This document shows positions 31,941-41,250 of a stretch of DNA of 50,318 nt, piece after piece. The notes under the pieces are model-generated. The model ran no database searches, was not told where the DNA came from, and worked only from the letters and a program-made list of their open reading frames with translations. The DNA is taken from contig JAFQQJ010000060.1 of assembly GCA_017411325.1 (NCBI GenBank), positions 1 to 50,318 of the forward strand, in the 5' to 3' direction. Each line of letters begins with the position of its first letter. Within the stretch, counting starts at the first letter, position 1. Source of the DNA: Clostridia bacterium. GTDB taxonomy: Bacteria > Bacillota > Clostridia > CAKSNL01 > HGM11501. The translations under genes were made by a program, and so were the position numbers.

Positions 31941-34133
31941 ATGAGTATGCTTTCTGTAAAAAAGAGAATGAAAAATCTTGCTTTTGTATTTATCGGGGTT
32001 CTTTTTGTGCTTATTGTATGGCTGTGCTATCAGAGCATAAGCCTGGGAAGCAGATATAAAGAGGCTGCGGAAAGACAGCAGACAAAGGATATTGAGGTTG
32101 CGGCGAAAAGAGGCACTATTTATGACAGAAACGGCAGACAGCTTGCGGTAAGCGTTTCGGCAGACACCGTTATTCTCGATCCTGCTGTGATAAAGAAAAA
32201 CGACACGGCGGAAAAGCTGTCATCGGAGCTTTCTGTGATTCTCGGAATGTCCTATGAGGATGTTTATAAGGTTACACAGAAAGAAAGCAGCTATGAAATT
32301 CTTAAAAAACGAATCACTCAGGATGAAAGCAGGGCTATCAAGGCTCTTAAGGATAAACGCGGTATAATGCTTGAGGAGGATACCAGAAGAAACTATATTT
32401 ACGGCTCTCTGGCATCGAATATACTTGGATTTACCGGATATGACAATCAGGGGCTTGACGGGCTTGAAAGTATGTATGACAGTGTGCTGTCCGGTAAAAA
32501 CGGCAGAAAAAGCGTGGCTGTTGCCAACGGCGGAGTTGAATTGCCCTACGCATATGAACAGTATGTGGATCCGGAAAACGGAAAAAGTCTAGTGCTTACA
32601 ATTGACGAAACAATTCAGCATATAGCGGAATCAAGACTTATCGAAGCAGTTGAAAAATACGGAGTAAAGCAGGAAGGCTGCGTTATCGTAATGAATCCCA
32701 ACACCGCTGAAATCCTTGCTATGGCGGCAACTCCGGGTTATGATCCGAATTCGCCGTTTGAGATTTACGATGAAAAAATAAAAGCCGGGTTAGAAGGCCT
32801 TACGGGAGAAGAAAAAACCGAGGCAACCGGGAAGGCACAGTATCAGCAATGGAGGAATAAAGCTGTTTCTGATACATACGAGCCGGGTTCTGTATTCAAG
32901 ATAATTACAGCGGCGGCATGCCTTGAAGAGGGAATAGTCGACGAAAACACCTTGTTTAACTGCCCGGGACATATGCATGTATCGGGATGGGATATAAATT
33001 GCTGGAGATACTATAATCCCCACGGAATGCAGGATCTTCGGGCAGGACTTGCAAATTCCTGTAACTGTGTGTTTATGACTCTGGGGCTTGATCTTGGAGG
33101 AGAAAGATTCAGGGATTATGTAAAGGCTTTTGGATTTGAGGAAAAAACCGGAGTGAATTTGCCCGGCGAATCCGAGCCCATAGTGAGAAATAAGTATGCG
33201 GATATCGACGTTGCAACAGCGGCGTTCGGGCAGAATATAAATGTTACTCCGATACAGATGATAACGGCTGTTTCCTCGGTTATCAACGGGGGAGAACTGT
33301 TGAAGCCTATGATTGTCAAGGAATATCTTGACGAGGACGGCAAGGTTGCCGAAAGCTTTGATAAAACTGTTGTGAGAAGAGTTATATCGGAAGAAACCAG
33401 CGAAAAGATGAAATCCTACCTCGAAGGAGTAGTAAAGGACGGAACCGGAAGCGGTGCCAAAATCTCCGGACAGAGAGTGGGAGGAAAGACGGGAACCAGC
33501 GAGAAACAGCCTAGAGACGGCAGAAAAATTGCATCCTTCTGCGGCTTTGCACCCGCCAACGATCCCGAAATAATAGTCCTTGTAATGCTTGATGAACCTA
33601 CTCCCGGAGTCGGGGAGGGAAACATCAATGCAGGAGGCGGACAGATAGCAGCTCCCACGGCGGGACTTATAATAGACGACATTTTGAGATATCTCGGCAT
33701 TGAGCCTCAGTACAGTGAAAGCGAGATTCTTTCCTCCGGGGCATATATTCCCGATCTTACGGGGCTGACCAGGAAAGAAGCGGAAGAAAGGGCGAAAGAA
33801 AACGGCTTTAATATTAATATTATAGGCGGCGGAGAAAAAGTAACGGATCAGCAGCCCTTAAGCGGAATTATGCTTTCCGAGGGCTCAACTATTATAGCTT
33901 ATACGGAAGGAACAACAGAAGTTCAGCTTACAACCGTACCGTCAGTTACGGGTATGAGCAGAGGAAATGCAGAAAGTACCATAAAGGGCGCTAACCTTAA
34001 TTTCAGAAACTCGGATATGGGTGCCGGAATGAGCGGAGGAGTAATTGCTTCTGAGCAGAGCCCTGCGGCAGGCGAGGTTGTGGAAATGGGTACTGTTATT
34101 TATGTGAAATTCGTTTTACAGGATGTGGACTGA
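31941..34133 (+). CDS. Penicillin-binding protein 2 with PASTA domains (SpoVD/FtsI type)
   Basis: A class B transpeptidase for septal (FtsI) or spore-cortex (SpoVD) peptidoglycan. Residues about 10-32 are a transmembrane anchor; about 50-200 a PBP dimerisation domain starting RGTIYDRNGRQLA; then the transpeptidase domain with SVFK (active Ser), SCN and KTGTSE motifs; and two C-terminal PASTA domains (about 605-660 and 665-728). The 730-residue length and PASTA pair match SpoVD and its vegetative relatives. It is the only PBP in the cluster, so a vegetative division role is likely; sporulation cannot be judged from this window. Confidence 0.92.
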   Translation: MSMLSVKKRMKNLAFVFIGVLFVLIVWLCYQSISLGSRYKEAAERQQTKDIEVAAKRGTIYDRNGRQLAVSVSADTVILDPAVIKKNDTAEKLSSELSVILGMSYEDVYKVTQKESSYEILKKRITQDESRAIKALKDKRGIMLEEDTRRNYIYGSLASNILGFTGYDNQGLDGLESMYDSVLSGKNGRKSVAVANGGVELPYAYEQYVDPENGKSLVLTIDETIQHIAESRLIEAVEKYGVKQEGCVIVMNPNTAEILAMAATPGYDPNSPFEIYDEKIKAGLEGLTGEEKTEATGKAQYQQWRNKAVSDTYEPGSVFKIITAAACLEEGIVDENTLFNCPGHMHVSGWDINCWRYYNPHGMQDLRAGLANSCNCVFMTLGLDLGGERFRDYVKAFGFEEKTGVNLPGESEPIVRNKYADIDVATAAFGQNINVTPIQMITAVSSVINGGELLKPMIVKEYLDEDGKVAESFDKTVVRRVISEETSEKMKSYLEGVVKDGTGSGAKISGQRVGGKTGTSEKQPRDGRKIASFCGFAPANDPEIIVLVMLDEPTPGVGEGNINAGGGQIAAPTAGLIIDDILRYLGIEPQYSESEILSSGAYIPDLTGLTRKEAEERAKENGFNINIIGGGEKVTDQQPLSGIMLSEGSTIIAYTEGTTEVQLTTVPSVTGMSRGNAESTIKGANLNFRNSDMGAGMSGGVIASEQSPAAGEVVEMGTVIYVKFVLQDVD

Positions 34134-34163
34134 CAATAAAGACTTCAGAAAGGAATGGCTAAA

Positions 34164-35600
34164 ATGACACTCAGAGAATTGTTAGAGGGCAGAGAATACA
34201 GCGTTGCATCGGGCAGTGCTGATATTGAAATTGCAAAAATTGAAATTGATTCAAGAAAAATCGGAAAGGGCGATGTGTTTTTTGCTCTTACCGGTCTTGG
34301 CGCAGACGGGCATAATTATATAGAAAAAGCAGTAAGTATGGGTGCCGTGGCAGTTGTTGCGGAAAAGGAATGCGACAGCTTCGGTGCAACACTGATCGTG
34401 TGTGAAAATTCCCGTAAGATGCTGGCTTATGCCTCTGCCAACTATTATGGCCATCCGGCGGATAAAATGCGACTTATAGGTGTTACGGGAACTAACGGAA
34501 AAACCACGGTGACACATATAATAAAGAAAATTCTTGATATGAAGGGTGCAAAAGCAGGACTCATAGGCACAAATCATTATCTTGTCGGAGATGAGGAGCT
34601 TCCGTCTACAGGAACTACCCCGGAGGCAATGGAGCTTCACTGGATATTCAGCGAAATGTATAAGGCGGGCTGCGAATATGTGGTTATGGAGATTTCCAGC
34701 CATGCACTTGCACTTGACAGATGCTCCGGTCTTACATTCGACGTGGGCGTATTCACAAATCTTACTCAGGATCATCTTAATTATCATAATGATATGGAAA
34801 GCTATGCAGAGGCTAAGTCAAAGCTTTTCGGAATGAGCAGAATTTCGGTGCTTAATGCCGACGATTCATGGCATAAAACGATGAGGAAAAATGCCTCCAG
34901 AGCTTACACCTACGGAATAGAAAAAAATGCAGATATGCAGGCAAATGACATAGAGTATTCCGAAAAAGGAGTAAGCTTCACCTGGAGCTTCGGAAACTCA
35001 AAGGTTCCCATGAGAATGGCGATACCCGGAAAATTTTCGGTTTACAATGCTCTTGCAGGTCTTGGAGCCTGTGCAGCACTGGGATTGAGTGACGAAAGTC
35101 TTATGAAGGGACTTTTGCTTGTGAGGGGAGTAAAGGGAAGAGCAGAGGTCGTTCCTGTGGGCGAAAAATACACGGTTATGATAGACTATGCTCACACGCC
35201 CGACGGAATTGAAAATATACTCAGAGCGATAAAGGGCTTTGTTAAAAACAGAATTATAATTGTTTTCGGATGCGGCGGAGACAGAGATCGCGACAAACGC
35301 CCGAAAATGGGGGCGGCGGCAATCGGTCTTGCGGATTTTTGCGTTGTAACCAGCGACAATCCGAGAACAGAGGATCCTGATGCTATAATCAGGGAAATTC
35401 TTCCCGGTCTTTCCGGATATGAAGACCGGTATAAGGCGATTACGGACAGGACAGAAGCTATACGCTATGCTCTTTCTATCGCTGCAGAAGGCGATGTGGT
35501 GCTTCTTGCGGGAAAGGGACACGAAACCTATCAGGATATAATGGGAGAGAAAATCCATTATGATGAGAGGGAAATAATAAAGAAAATACTTGAGAATTAA
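34164..35600 (+). CDS. murE: UDP-MurNAc-tripeptide ligase (meso-DAP adding)
   Basis: Adds the third residue to the peptidoglycan precursor. The 478-residue ligase has the ATP loop GVTGTNGKTTVTHI, the carbamylated-Lys region, and SDNPRTEDP, the meso-diaminopimelate recognition motif (Lys-adding enzymes differ here), so the wall should be DAP type. ATG 34164 is chosen over 34155 because the AAAGGA ribosome site abuts the latter but is 9 bp from the former. Next gene mraY follows by 12 bp. Confidence 0.95.
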   Translation: MTLRELLEGREYSVASGSADIEIAKIEIDSRKIGKGDVFFALTGLGADGHNYIEKAVSMGAVAVVAEKECDSFGATLIVCENSRKMLAYASANYYGHPADKMRLIGVTGTNGKTTVTHIIKKILDMKGAKAGLIGTNHYLVGDEELPSTGTTPEAMELHWIFSEMYKAGCEYVVMEISSHALALDRCSGLTFDVGVFTNLTQDHLNYHNDMESYAEAKSKLFGMSRISVLNADDSWHKTMRKNASRAYTYGIEKNADMQANDIEYSEKGVSFTWSFGNSKVPMRMAIPGKFSVYNALAGLGACAALGLSDESLMKGLLLVRGVKGRAEVVPVGEKYTVMIDYAHTPDGIENILRAIKGFVKNRIIIVFGCGGDRDRDKRPKMGAAAIGLADFCVVTSDNPRTEDPDAIIREILPGLSGYEDRYKAITDRTEAIRYALSIAAEGDVVLLAGKGHETYQDIMGEKIHYDEREIIKKILEN

Positions 35601-35612
35601 GGGGATTTTATT

Positions 35613-36587
35613 ATGACAGGCCTTATTTGGGGAATACTTGCGTTTTTAACGGCACTTTTTATATCTCTTCTTAGCGGAAGGAGTATAATAAGAAAGCTTA
35701 AGGAAGCCAGCTTCGGACAGGAAATAAGAGAGGATGGCCCCGCCTGGCATAAGAAAAAAAGCGGCACTCCCACAATGGGCGGATTCATATTTTTCGCAGG
35801 GCTTATTCCTGCATCGGTATTTATGCTTCTGCTTTCGAAAATGGCTGATATTACAGCTTTGATTGTGCTTTTGTGCGCGGTGTTTTTCGGCATCATCGGT
35901 TTTTCCGACGATTATATAAAGGTTATCAAAAAGAGGAATTTAGGTCTTACCGCAAGACAGAAATTCCTTGCTCAGATTCTTGTGAGCACAGCCTTTTCTC
36001 TGATACTTTATTACATAAAAGGCGGAGAGGTGCTGTTTTTGACAAAGGTTTACAACTGGTCGTATTTTGTCATACCGCTGAATATACTTGTGCTGCTTGC
36101 TGCGAATAATGCGGTAAATCTGACAGACGGAGTTGATGCTCTTGCGGGAAGCACCACATTCTTCTGTATGGCGTATTTTGCTTTTGCGTCATACTGCACC
36201 GGAATGAACGCCCTGGGAATTGTGCTTATGGCGGTAATGGGTGGGGTTTTGGGATTTCTTTTCTATAACCGCCATCCTGCAAAGGTATTTATGGGAGACA
36301 CAGGATCCTTGTTCCTCGGCGGCCTGATTGGTGCGGCAGCCTGTGCGTCAGGACTTCAGTTTACTGTTATAACGGCAGGAATAGTATTTTTTATAGAAAC
36401 TCTTTCTGTAATTATACAGGTTACATATTTCAAACTTACGGGAGGAAAAAGAATTTTTCTTATGACTCCCATACACCACCATTTTGAAAAAAAAGGCTGG
36501 TCTGAGGTTAAAATAGTAGTGGTTGCATCGGCGGTAACTATCGTAATGGGAATTATCAGTGCAATATATGTTAAAATGTGCATTTAG
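35613..36587 (+). CDS. mraY: Phospho-MurNAc-pentapeptide transferase
   Basis: Transfers phospho-MurNAc-pentapeptide to undecaprenyl phosphate, making lipid I. The 324-residue protein has about ten transmembrane segments and the catalytic loops GFSDDYIKV, NAVNLTDGVDALAG and MGDTGSLFLGG, ending with the HHHFEKKGW motif. The stop is shortly before ftsW. Confidence 0.96.
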   Translation: MTGLIWGILAFLTALFISLLSGRSIIRKLKEASFGQEIREDGPAWHKKKSGTPTMGGFIFFAGLIPASVFMLLLSKMADITALIVLLCAVFFGIIGFSDDYIKVIKKRNLGLTARQKFLAQILVSTAFSLILYYIKGGEVLFLTKVYNWSYFVIPLNILVLLAANNAVNLTDGVDALAGSTTFFCMAYFAFASYCTGMNALGIVLMAVMGGVLGFLFYNRHPAKVFMGDTGSLFLGGLIGAAACASGLQFTVITAGIVFFIETLSVIIQVTYFKLTGGKRIFLMTPIHHHFEKKGWSEVKIVVVASAVTIVMGIISAIYVKMCI

Positions 36588-36604
36588 TCTGGAGGATAGA
36601 ATTA

Positions 36605-37786
36605 ATGGATAAGGCAGGGGAAGTTGCAAAAGGAAAAAATAGAGGCAGAGCAAGAAAAAAAGGGGAATTGGACGGAGTTTATCTCATTTTGCTTTGCGCC
36701 CTGGTGTGCGCAGGACTTCTTATGCTCATAAGTGCCAGCACTCCCGACTCCATCGGAACGAAAAGCCCTTATTCGGGAATTATCAAAAACTGCATTGTTG
36801 CTGCGGTAAGCTTTGTGTTTATGCTCATTGTGGCAAATGCTCCCGACTATATGCTTTTCAGAAGATATGTAAAGCTTTTTTATATCATTTGTGTGATACT
36901 TATGTTTCTTACACCCGTCATAGGACGGGAAAGCCTCGGAGCAACCCGCTGGATATATATAGGCCCTGTTTCGGTACAGCCTTCTGAAATTATGAAGATT
37001 GCCCTTATACTGTATCTTGCGGATGTTTTAAGCAGCGAGAAAAAGCGCGATGTCAGCAAAATGAATTTGCTTCAGAGGATTTTATACAGCTTCAGAGCAG
37101 AAATTATCATACTGATTCCGGCATTGGGTGCAGTGCTTCAGAGACATCTTTCGGGTGCTGTAATAATTTGTGCCATCGGATTCATAATGCTGTTTGCTCA
37201 CGGTATGCCCGTAAGCCATATAGCAGGAATCGGAGGAGGAGTTGTGGCAGCAGGGGTAGCGCTTGCCGTGCTGGAGCCCTACAGAATGGAACGTATTTTG
37301 GGATACAGAAATCCGGAGGCGGATCCTTTGGGGAACGGATGGCAGATTCTGCAATCCTTATATGCAATATGCTCAGGTGGGCTGTTCGGAGTGGGGTTCG
37401 GTCAGTCCAGACAGAAATACAATTGGCTTCCCGAGGCATCAAACGACTATATTTTTGCGATTATCTGCGAAGAGCTCGGTATTATCGGCGGAATTGCAGT
37501 TATTGTAATGTTCGGTCTTTTCGTGTGGCGTGGTGTAAAAATATCGGTAAATGCCAGAGAAATGTTCGGAAGCTTGATTGCTTTCGGCGTATCGGTAATG
37601 ATTGGTATGCAGGTGGTAATAAATATTGCCGTAGTAACAAATCTTATTCCTTCCACGGGTATGCAGCTTCCTTTTTTCAGCTCGGGAGGAACATCGCTTC
37701 TGTTTATGCTGATAGCAACAGGAATTGTGCTTAATATTTCCAGATATCAGAAAAGGGGAGCGGGAGTAATTCATAAAATAAAATAA
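36605..37786 (+). CDS. ftsW: Peptidoglycan glycosyltransferase FtsW
   Basis: SEDS-family lipid II polymerase acting with the class B PBP at the septum. The 393-residue product has a basic N-terminus (about 1-22) and about ten transmembrane helices, with family motifs such as GATRWIYIGPVSVQPSE and IGMQVVINIAVVTNLIPSTGMQLPFFSSGGTSLL in the C-terminal half. Start ATG 36605 has GGAGG 10 bp upstream; an earlier in-frame ATG overlaps mraY without a ribosome site. Confidence 0.94.
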   Translation: MDKAGEVAKGKNRGRARKKGELDGVYLILLCALVCAGLLMLISASTPDSIGTKSPYSGIIKNCIVAAVSFVFMLIVANAPDYMLFRRYVKLFYIICVILMFLTPVIGRESLGATRWIYIGPVSVQPSEIMKIALILYLADVLSSEKKRDVSKMNLLQRILYSFRAEIIILIPALGAVLQRHLSGAVIICAIGFIMLFAHGMPVSHIAGIGGGVVAAGVALAVLEPYRMERILGYRNPEADPLGNGWQILQSLYAICSGGLFGVGFGQSRQKYNWLPEASNDYIFAIICEELGIIGGIAVIVMFGLFVWRGVKISVNAREMFGSLIAFGVSVMIGMQVVINIAVVTNLIPSTGMQLPFFSSGGTSLLFMLIATGIVLNISRYQKRGAGVIHKIK

Positions 37787-37802
37787 AGAACGGAGAGTTT
37801 TT

Positions 37803-38903
37803 ATGCGAGTAATAGTTTCGGGAGGCGGAACCGGAGGGCACATAAACCCGGCTATAGCTATAGCTAAATATATAAAAGAGGTTGAGCCGGAATCGGAAAT
37901 TCTGTATGTCGGAACCGAGCACGGTCTTGAAAAAAAACTTGTTCCTGCACAGAATATCGACATTGCGTATATAGACGTATACGGATTTAAAAGAAAACTG
38001 TCCCCGATGAATATATATGTGGCAGTAAAAGCATTTTTGGGAATTGCAGAAAGCAAAAAGATTATAAAGGAATTCAAGCCGGATGTGGTAATCGGCACGG
38101 GAGGATATGTTTGCGGGCCGCTTCTTCAGGCAGCCGTTAAACTTAAAATTCCCACCATTATACACGAACAGAATGTAATTCCCGGTCTTACGGTGAAAAT
38201 GCTTGCGGATAAGGTGGATGTGGTTGCCACAAGTTTTGATACAACCAAGAGCTATCTTAAGAAGCATAAGAAAATTGTGCTCACGGGAAATCCTGTGAGG
38301 GCGGATCTTTTGAAGGTTACGAGATTTGAGGCAAGAATAAAATTCAATCTTGACGAAAAGCCTACGGTTCTTATTATGGGCGGAAGCCTCGGCGCAAAAA
38401 GCATTAATAATGCTCTTGTTGAAATTGTTTCAAAAGGAATGGCGGAGGATTATAATATAATAGCATCCACAGGCGAGAAAAATTATGAAGAAGTTATGGC
38501 GGAAATAAGAAAGAATATTGATGAAATTCCTGCCAATATCACAATAGCACCCTATATTTATAATACGGATGTGGCTTTTGCGGCTGCCGATCTTATTGTG
38601 TGCAGAACAGGTGCGGTTACGGTAAGTGAACTTGCTGCAACGGGAAAACCTTCTGTTGTTGTTCCAAGTCCCTATGTTGCACACAATCATCAGGAATATA
38701 ATGCAAGATATCTTTCCGACAGAGGTGCGGCGGTTCTTATGCACGACGATGAACTTACGGGCATAAAACTCAATGCTGAAATTCTTGCACTTGTAAATAA
38801 TAAAGAACTTCTTTCTAATATGAGCAAAAATGCGAAAACAGTGGCAATTTACGATTCAACGGATAAAATTTATCAGACGGCTAAAAAGCTTATAGGAGAT
38901 TAA
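37803..38903 (+). CDS. murG: UDP-GlcNAc: lipid I GlcNAc transferase
   Basis: Completes lipid II by adding GlcNAc. The 366-residue GT28 enzyme begins MRVIVSGGGTGGHINPAIAIA with the first glycine loop, and has IIHEQNVIPG, MGGSLGAKSIN and the sugar-binding LIVCRTGAVTVSELAATGKPSVVVPSPY segment. Its position after ftsW without murD or murF in between is unusual. Confidence 0.96.
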   Translation: MRVIVSGGGTGGHINPAIAIAKYIKEVEPESEILYVGTEHGLEKKLVPAQNIDIAYIDVYGFKRKLSPMNIYVAVKAFLGIAESKKIIKEFKPDVVIGTGGYVCGPLLQAAVKLKIPTIIHEQNVIPGLTVKMLADKVDVVATSFDTTKSYLKKHKKIVLTGNPVRADLLKVTRFEARIKFNLDEKPTVLIMGGSLGAKSINNALVEIVSKGMAEDYNIIASTGEKNYEEVMAEIRKNIDEIPANITIAPYIYNTDVAFAAADLIVCRTGAVTVSELAATGKPSVVVPSPYVAHNHQEYNARYLSDRGAAVLMHDDELTGIKLNAEILALVNNKELLSNMSKNAKTVAIYDSTDKIYQTAKKLIGD

Positions 38904-38913
38904 CAAAAACATT

Positions 38914-38941
38914 CCCCTTTGCATAAAATGTTGCATAGGGG
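38914..38941 (+). promoter_or_regulatory. Hairpin covering the murA ribosome site
   Basis: CCCCTTTGCA (38914-38923) pairs with TGCATAGGGG (38932-38941) except for one T-T mismatch, over an 8-nt loop. The right arm contains the AGGGGG ribosome site of murA, whose start is TTG. When folded, translation would be reduced; no ligand or alternative stem was recognised. Confidence 0.45.
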
Positions 38942-38950
38942 GCGATAGCT

Positions 38951-40201
38951 TTGAGCAAATACATAATTAACGGAAAAAAGCCTTTGAGAGGAAGCATCAA
39001 AATACACGGTGCAAAAAATGCGGTTCTTCCTGTTCTTGCGGCTTCGGTTGTAAGCGGAAGAGAAAGCCTGATACATAACTGTCCGGAGTTAAGTGATGTG
39101 ACAGAATCTCTCGAAATATTAAGGGTTCTGGGATGCAGGGTAAAAATGGACAGCGGAACTGTTACGGTAGACTCCGGAAATCTTATAACAAATGAAGTTC
39201 CCGGAGAGCTTATGCTTAAAATGCGCTCTTCCGTGATTTTTCTCGGGGCGCTTATTGCACGGTGCAAAAGCGGAAGAGTAACTCTTCCGGGAGGCTGTGA
39301 AATAGGGCCAAGGCCCATTGATCTGCATCTTAAAGCACTGAGGGATATGGGTATTGAAATTGAGGATTCCGGAGGGATAATATCCTGCGATGCGAGAAAT
39401 ATGAAAAGTGCCCATGTGCATCTTGAATTTCCCAGTGTGGGAGCAACCGAAAATGTAATGCTGGCGGCAACCGGTGCCAGGGGAATTACGAAAATTACCA
39501 ATGCGGCAAAAGAGCCGGAGATAGTCGATTTGCAGAAATATCTCAATGCCGCGGGCTTTAGGGTATCGGGAGCAGGTACGGATACTGTTTACATAGAAGG
39601 GGCAACTGCCGGAAAAAGTGCGGAGCACACCATCATTCCCGATCGTATTGAAGCCGCCACATACGCCTCTGCAATACTTATGACCGGGGGAAAAGCGGAG
39701 CTTTGCGATGTATGTCCTGAGCATATGCAGGCGTTTTTGTCGGCACTTAAGGACTGCGGGGCAGGTATTGAAATAAAGAACAGAAATGTTTTGGTGGAAT
39801 ATAAAAGCAGATTAAAATCAGTAAAGCACATAAGGACACAGCCTTATCCCGGCTTTCCTACGGATATGCAGTCTGTTTTTATGAGTCTGATGACACTTTC
39901 CGACGGAACGAGCGTCATAACCGAAAACATTTTCAAAGACAGATTCCGTCACGTTGACGGACTTGTAAGAATGGGAGCGGATATCGTAACCGACGGAAAT
40001 GTTGCGATAATACGCGGAAAAAAAGAACTTTTCGGAGCATCTGTTTCGGCAGGTGATTTAAGGGGCGGTGCTGCCCTTACCATTGCGGCTCTTGCCGCAG
40101 AAGGAAAAAGCACTGTTGATAATCTTTGTTATATTGACAGAGGATATGAACGCTTTGAAGAAAATCTTGGTTTGCTTGGTGCAGACATACAAAGGATGTG
40201 A
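38951..40201 (+). CDS. murA: UDP-GlcNAc 1-carboxyvinyltransferase
   Basis: First committed step of peptidoglycan synthesis, transferring enolpyruvate from PEP. The 416-residue protein carries the Lys-Asn pair in GAKNAVLPVLAAS and the catalytic Cys in LPGGCEIGPRPIDLH, the fosfomycin-target residue, so the fosfomycin-resistant Asp variant is not present. TTG at 38951 is the start: no ATG is near and AGGGGG is 8 bp upstream. Firmicutes often have a second murA; this is the only copy here. Confidence 0.93.
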   Translation: MSKYIINGKKPLRGSIKIHGAKNAVLPVLAASVVSGRESLIHNCPELSDVTESLEILRVLGCRVKMDSGTVTVDSGNLITNEVPGELMLKMRSSVIFLGALIARCKSGRVTLPGGCEIGPRPIDLHLKALRDMGIEIEDSGGIISCDARNMKSAHVHLEFPSVGATENVMLAATGARGITKITNAAKEPEIVDLQKYLNAAGFRVSGAGTDTVYIEGATAGKSAEHTIIPDRIEAATYASAILMTGGKAELCDVCPEHMQAFLSALKDCGAGIEIKNRNVLVEYKSRLKSVKHIRTQPYPGFPTDMQSVFMSLMTLSDGTSVITENIFKDRFRHVDGLVRMGADIVTDGNVAIIRGKKELFGASVSAGDLRGGAALTIAALAAEGKSTVDNLCYIDRGYERFEENLGLLGADIQRM

Positions 40202-40205
40202 TGGA

Positions 40206-41135
40206 ATGCCTGATGCGGAAAACAAAAGGAGAGGAGCACCAAAAAAGAAAAGTGTAACGGGTGAAAACAGCGAAAAGGTGATAAGACGGCGGAAAAGACG
40301 GAGGAGAAATCGTTTTATAAGCTTTCTTTTCATTATTCTGATGATTTTGTGTGCGTGCCTTATTGTTATAAAAACACCTTTGTTTGATGTGGAAAATATA
40401 ACTGTTGAGGGTGATGTACTGGTGACGGAGGAAGATATTCTTAAGGTTGCCGGTATTGCTGAGGGGCAGAATATTTTTGATCATTTAAGCAGCTATTATG
40501 AGGAAAGAATCCTGTCATTGCCGTATGTAAGTGCAGTGGAGGTGGAAAAGAAAATTCCCTCAGAAATTCATATAACAATCCTGGAAGAATATGAATATGC
40601 CGTAATTGATTTTCAGGGTGTCGGAGTAATATGCGATAAATACGGAAAAACCATAAGGATTGCAAAGGATGAAGACATAGGAAAATATATAAAGTTTACC
40701 GGCTGCAAAGAGGGACTTTATGATATGGGCGGATATGTTAAGCTTAAGGATGAAGAGGAAACGGGGACACTTTTAAGATGCCTTGCCGCCATAGAGGATT
40801 ACGGATTTTCGGATGTCACAAAGGTAGATATGGCGGATAAGGATGATATTGTTTTCACTGTGGAGGACACTCTTACGGTAAAGATAGGAGAGCTTGGAGA
40901 CGAGGATGAGCTGTCCTATAAAATGGCGTATATCAAAGAGGTTATTGATTCGTTGCCCCACGGAATAAGCGGCATCATAGATGCCACGAATCCTGAGGCG
41001 GGAATATCTTACAGAACCGGAGAATATGACCGGGAGAGCGATAGCGGAGATATTAAGGAAGAGCAGGAAGAAATAAGCGGCGGCGGTGAAGAAACCTTAT
41101 CAGATACAGACGAAACCGAAACAACGGATACGTAA
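40206..41135 (+). CDS. ftsQ: Cell division protein FtsQ/DivIB
   Basis: A 309-residue bitopic protein: a very basic cytoplasmic stretch (about 8-40, rich in RRRKRRRR), one transmembrane helix (ISFLFIILMILCACLIVI), then a POTRA domain starting FDVENITVEGDVLVTEEDILKVAG and a beta domain. The acidic C-terminal tail (about 270-309) is Glu/Asp/Ser rich and probably disordered. Start ATG 40206 has AAAGGATG in the murA stop region; longer frames read through murA. It joins FtsL and DivIC in the septal complex. Confidence 0.9.
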   Translation: MPDAENKRRGAPKKKSVTGENSEKVIRRRKRRRRNRFISFLFIILMILCACLIVIKTPLFDVENITVEGDVLVTEEDILKVAGIAEGQNIFDHLSSYYEERILSLPYVSAVEVEKKIPSEIHITILEEYEYAVIDFQGVGVICDKYGKTIRIAKDEDIGKYIKFTGCKEGLYDMGGYVKLKDEEETGTLLRCLAAIEDYGFSDVTKVDMADKDDIVFTVEDTLTVKIGELGDEDELSYKMAYIKEVIDSLPHGISGIIDATNPEAGISYRTGEYDRESDSGDIKEEQEEISGGGEETLSDTDETETTDT

Positions 41136-41188
41136 AAGAAAAAGGGGATAAAAATCGCATTATTTGCGAAAAAGTTTCACTTTAGTCA

Positions 41189-41217
41189 TTGACAAATTGC
41201 AAAAAATAGTATAATAT
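41189..41217 (+). promoter_or_regulatory. Separate promoter of ftsZ
   Basis: TTGACA (41189-41194) with TAATAT (41212-41217) at 17 bp, or TATAAT (41210-41215) at 15 bp, in the 115-bp gap after ftsQ. It would let ftsZ be expressed above the rest of the cluster. Confidence 0.6.
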
Positions 41218-41250
41218 ATAATAGTAAAATTGGATAAGGAGGCAATAATT

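Noticed and set aside
37439..38267. Overlapping minus strand frames of 178-219 codons across ftsW and murG
   Set aside because: Both genes on the + strand are full length with intact motifs; the minus frames carry no recognisable domain.
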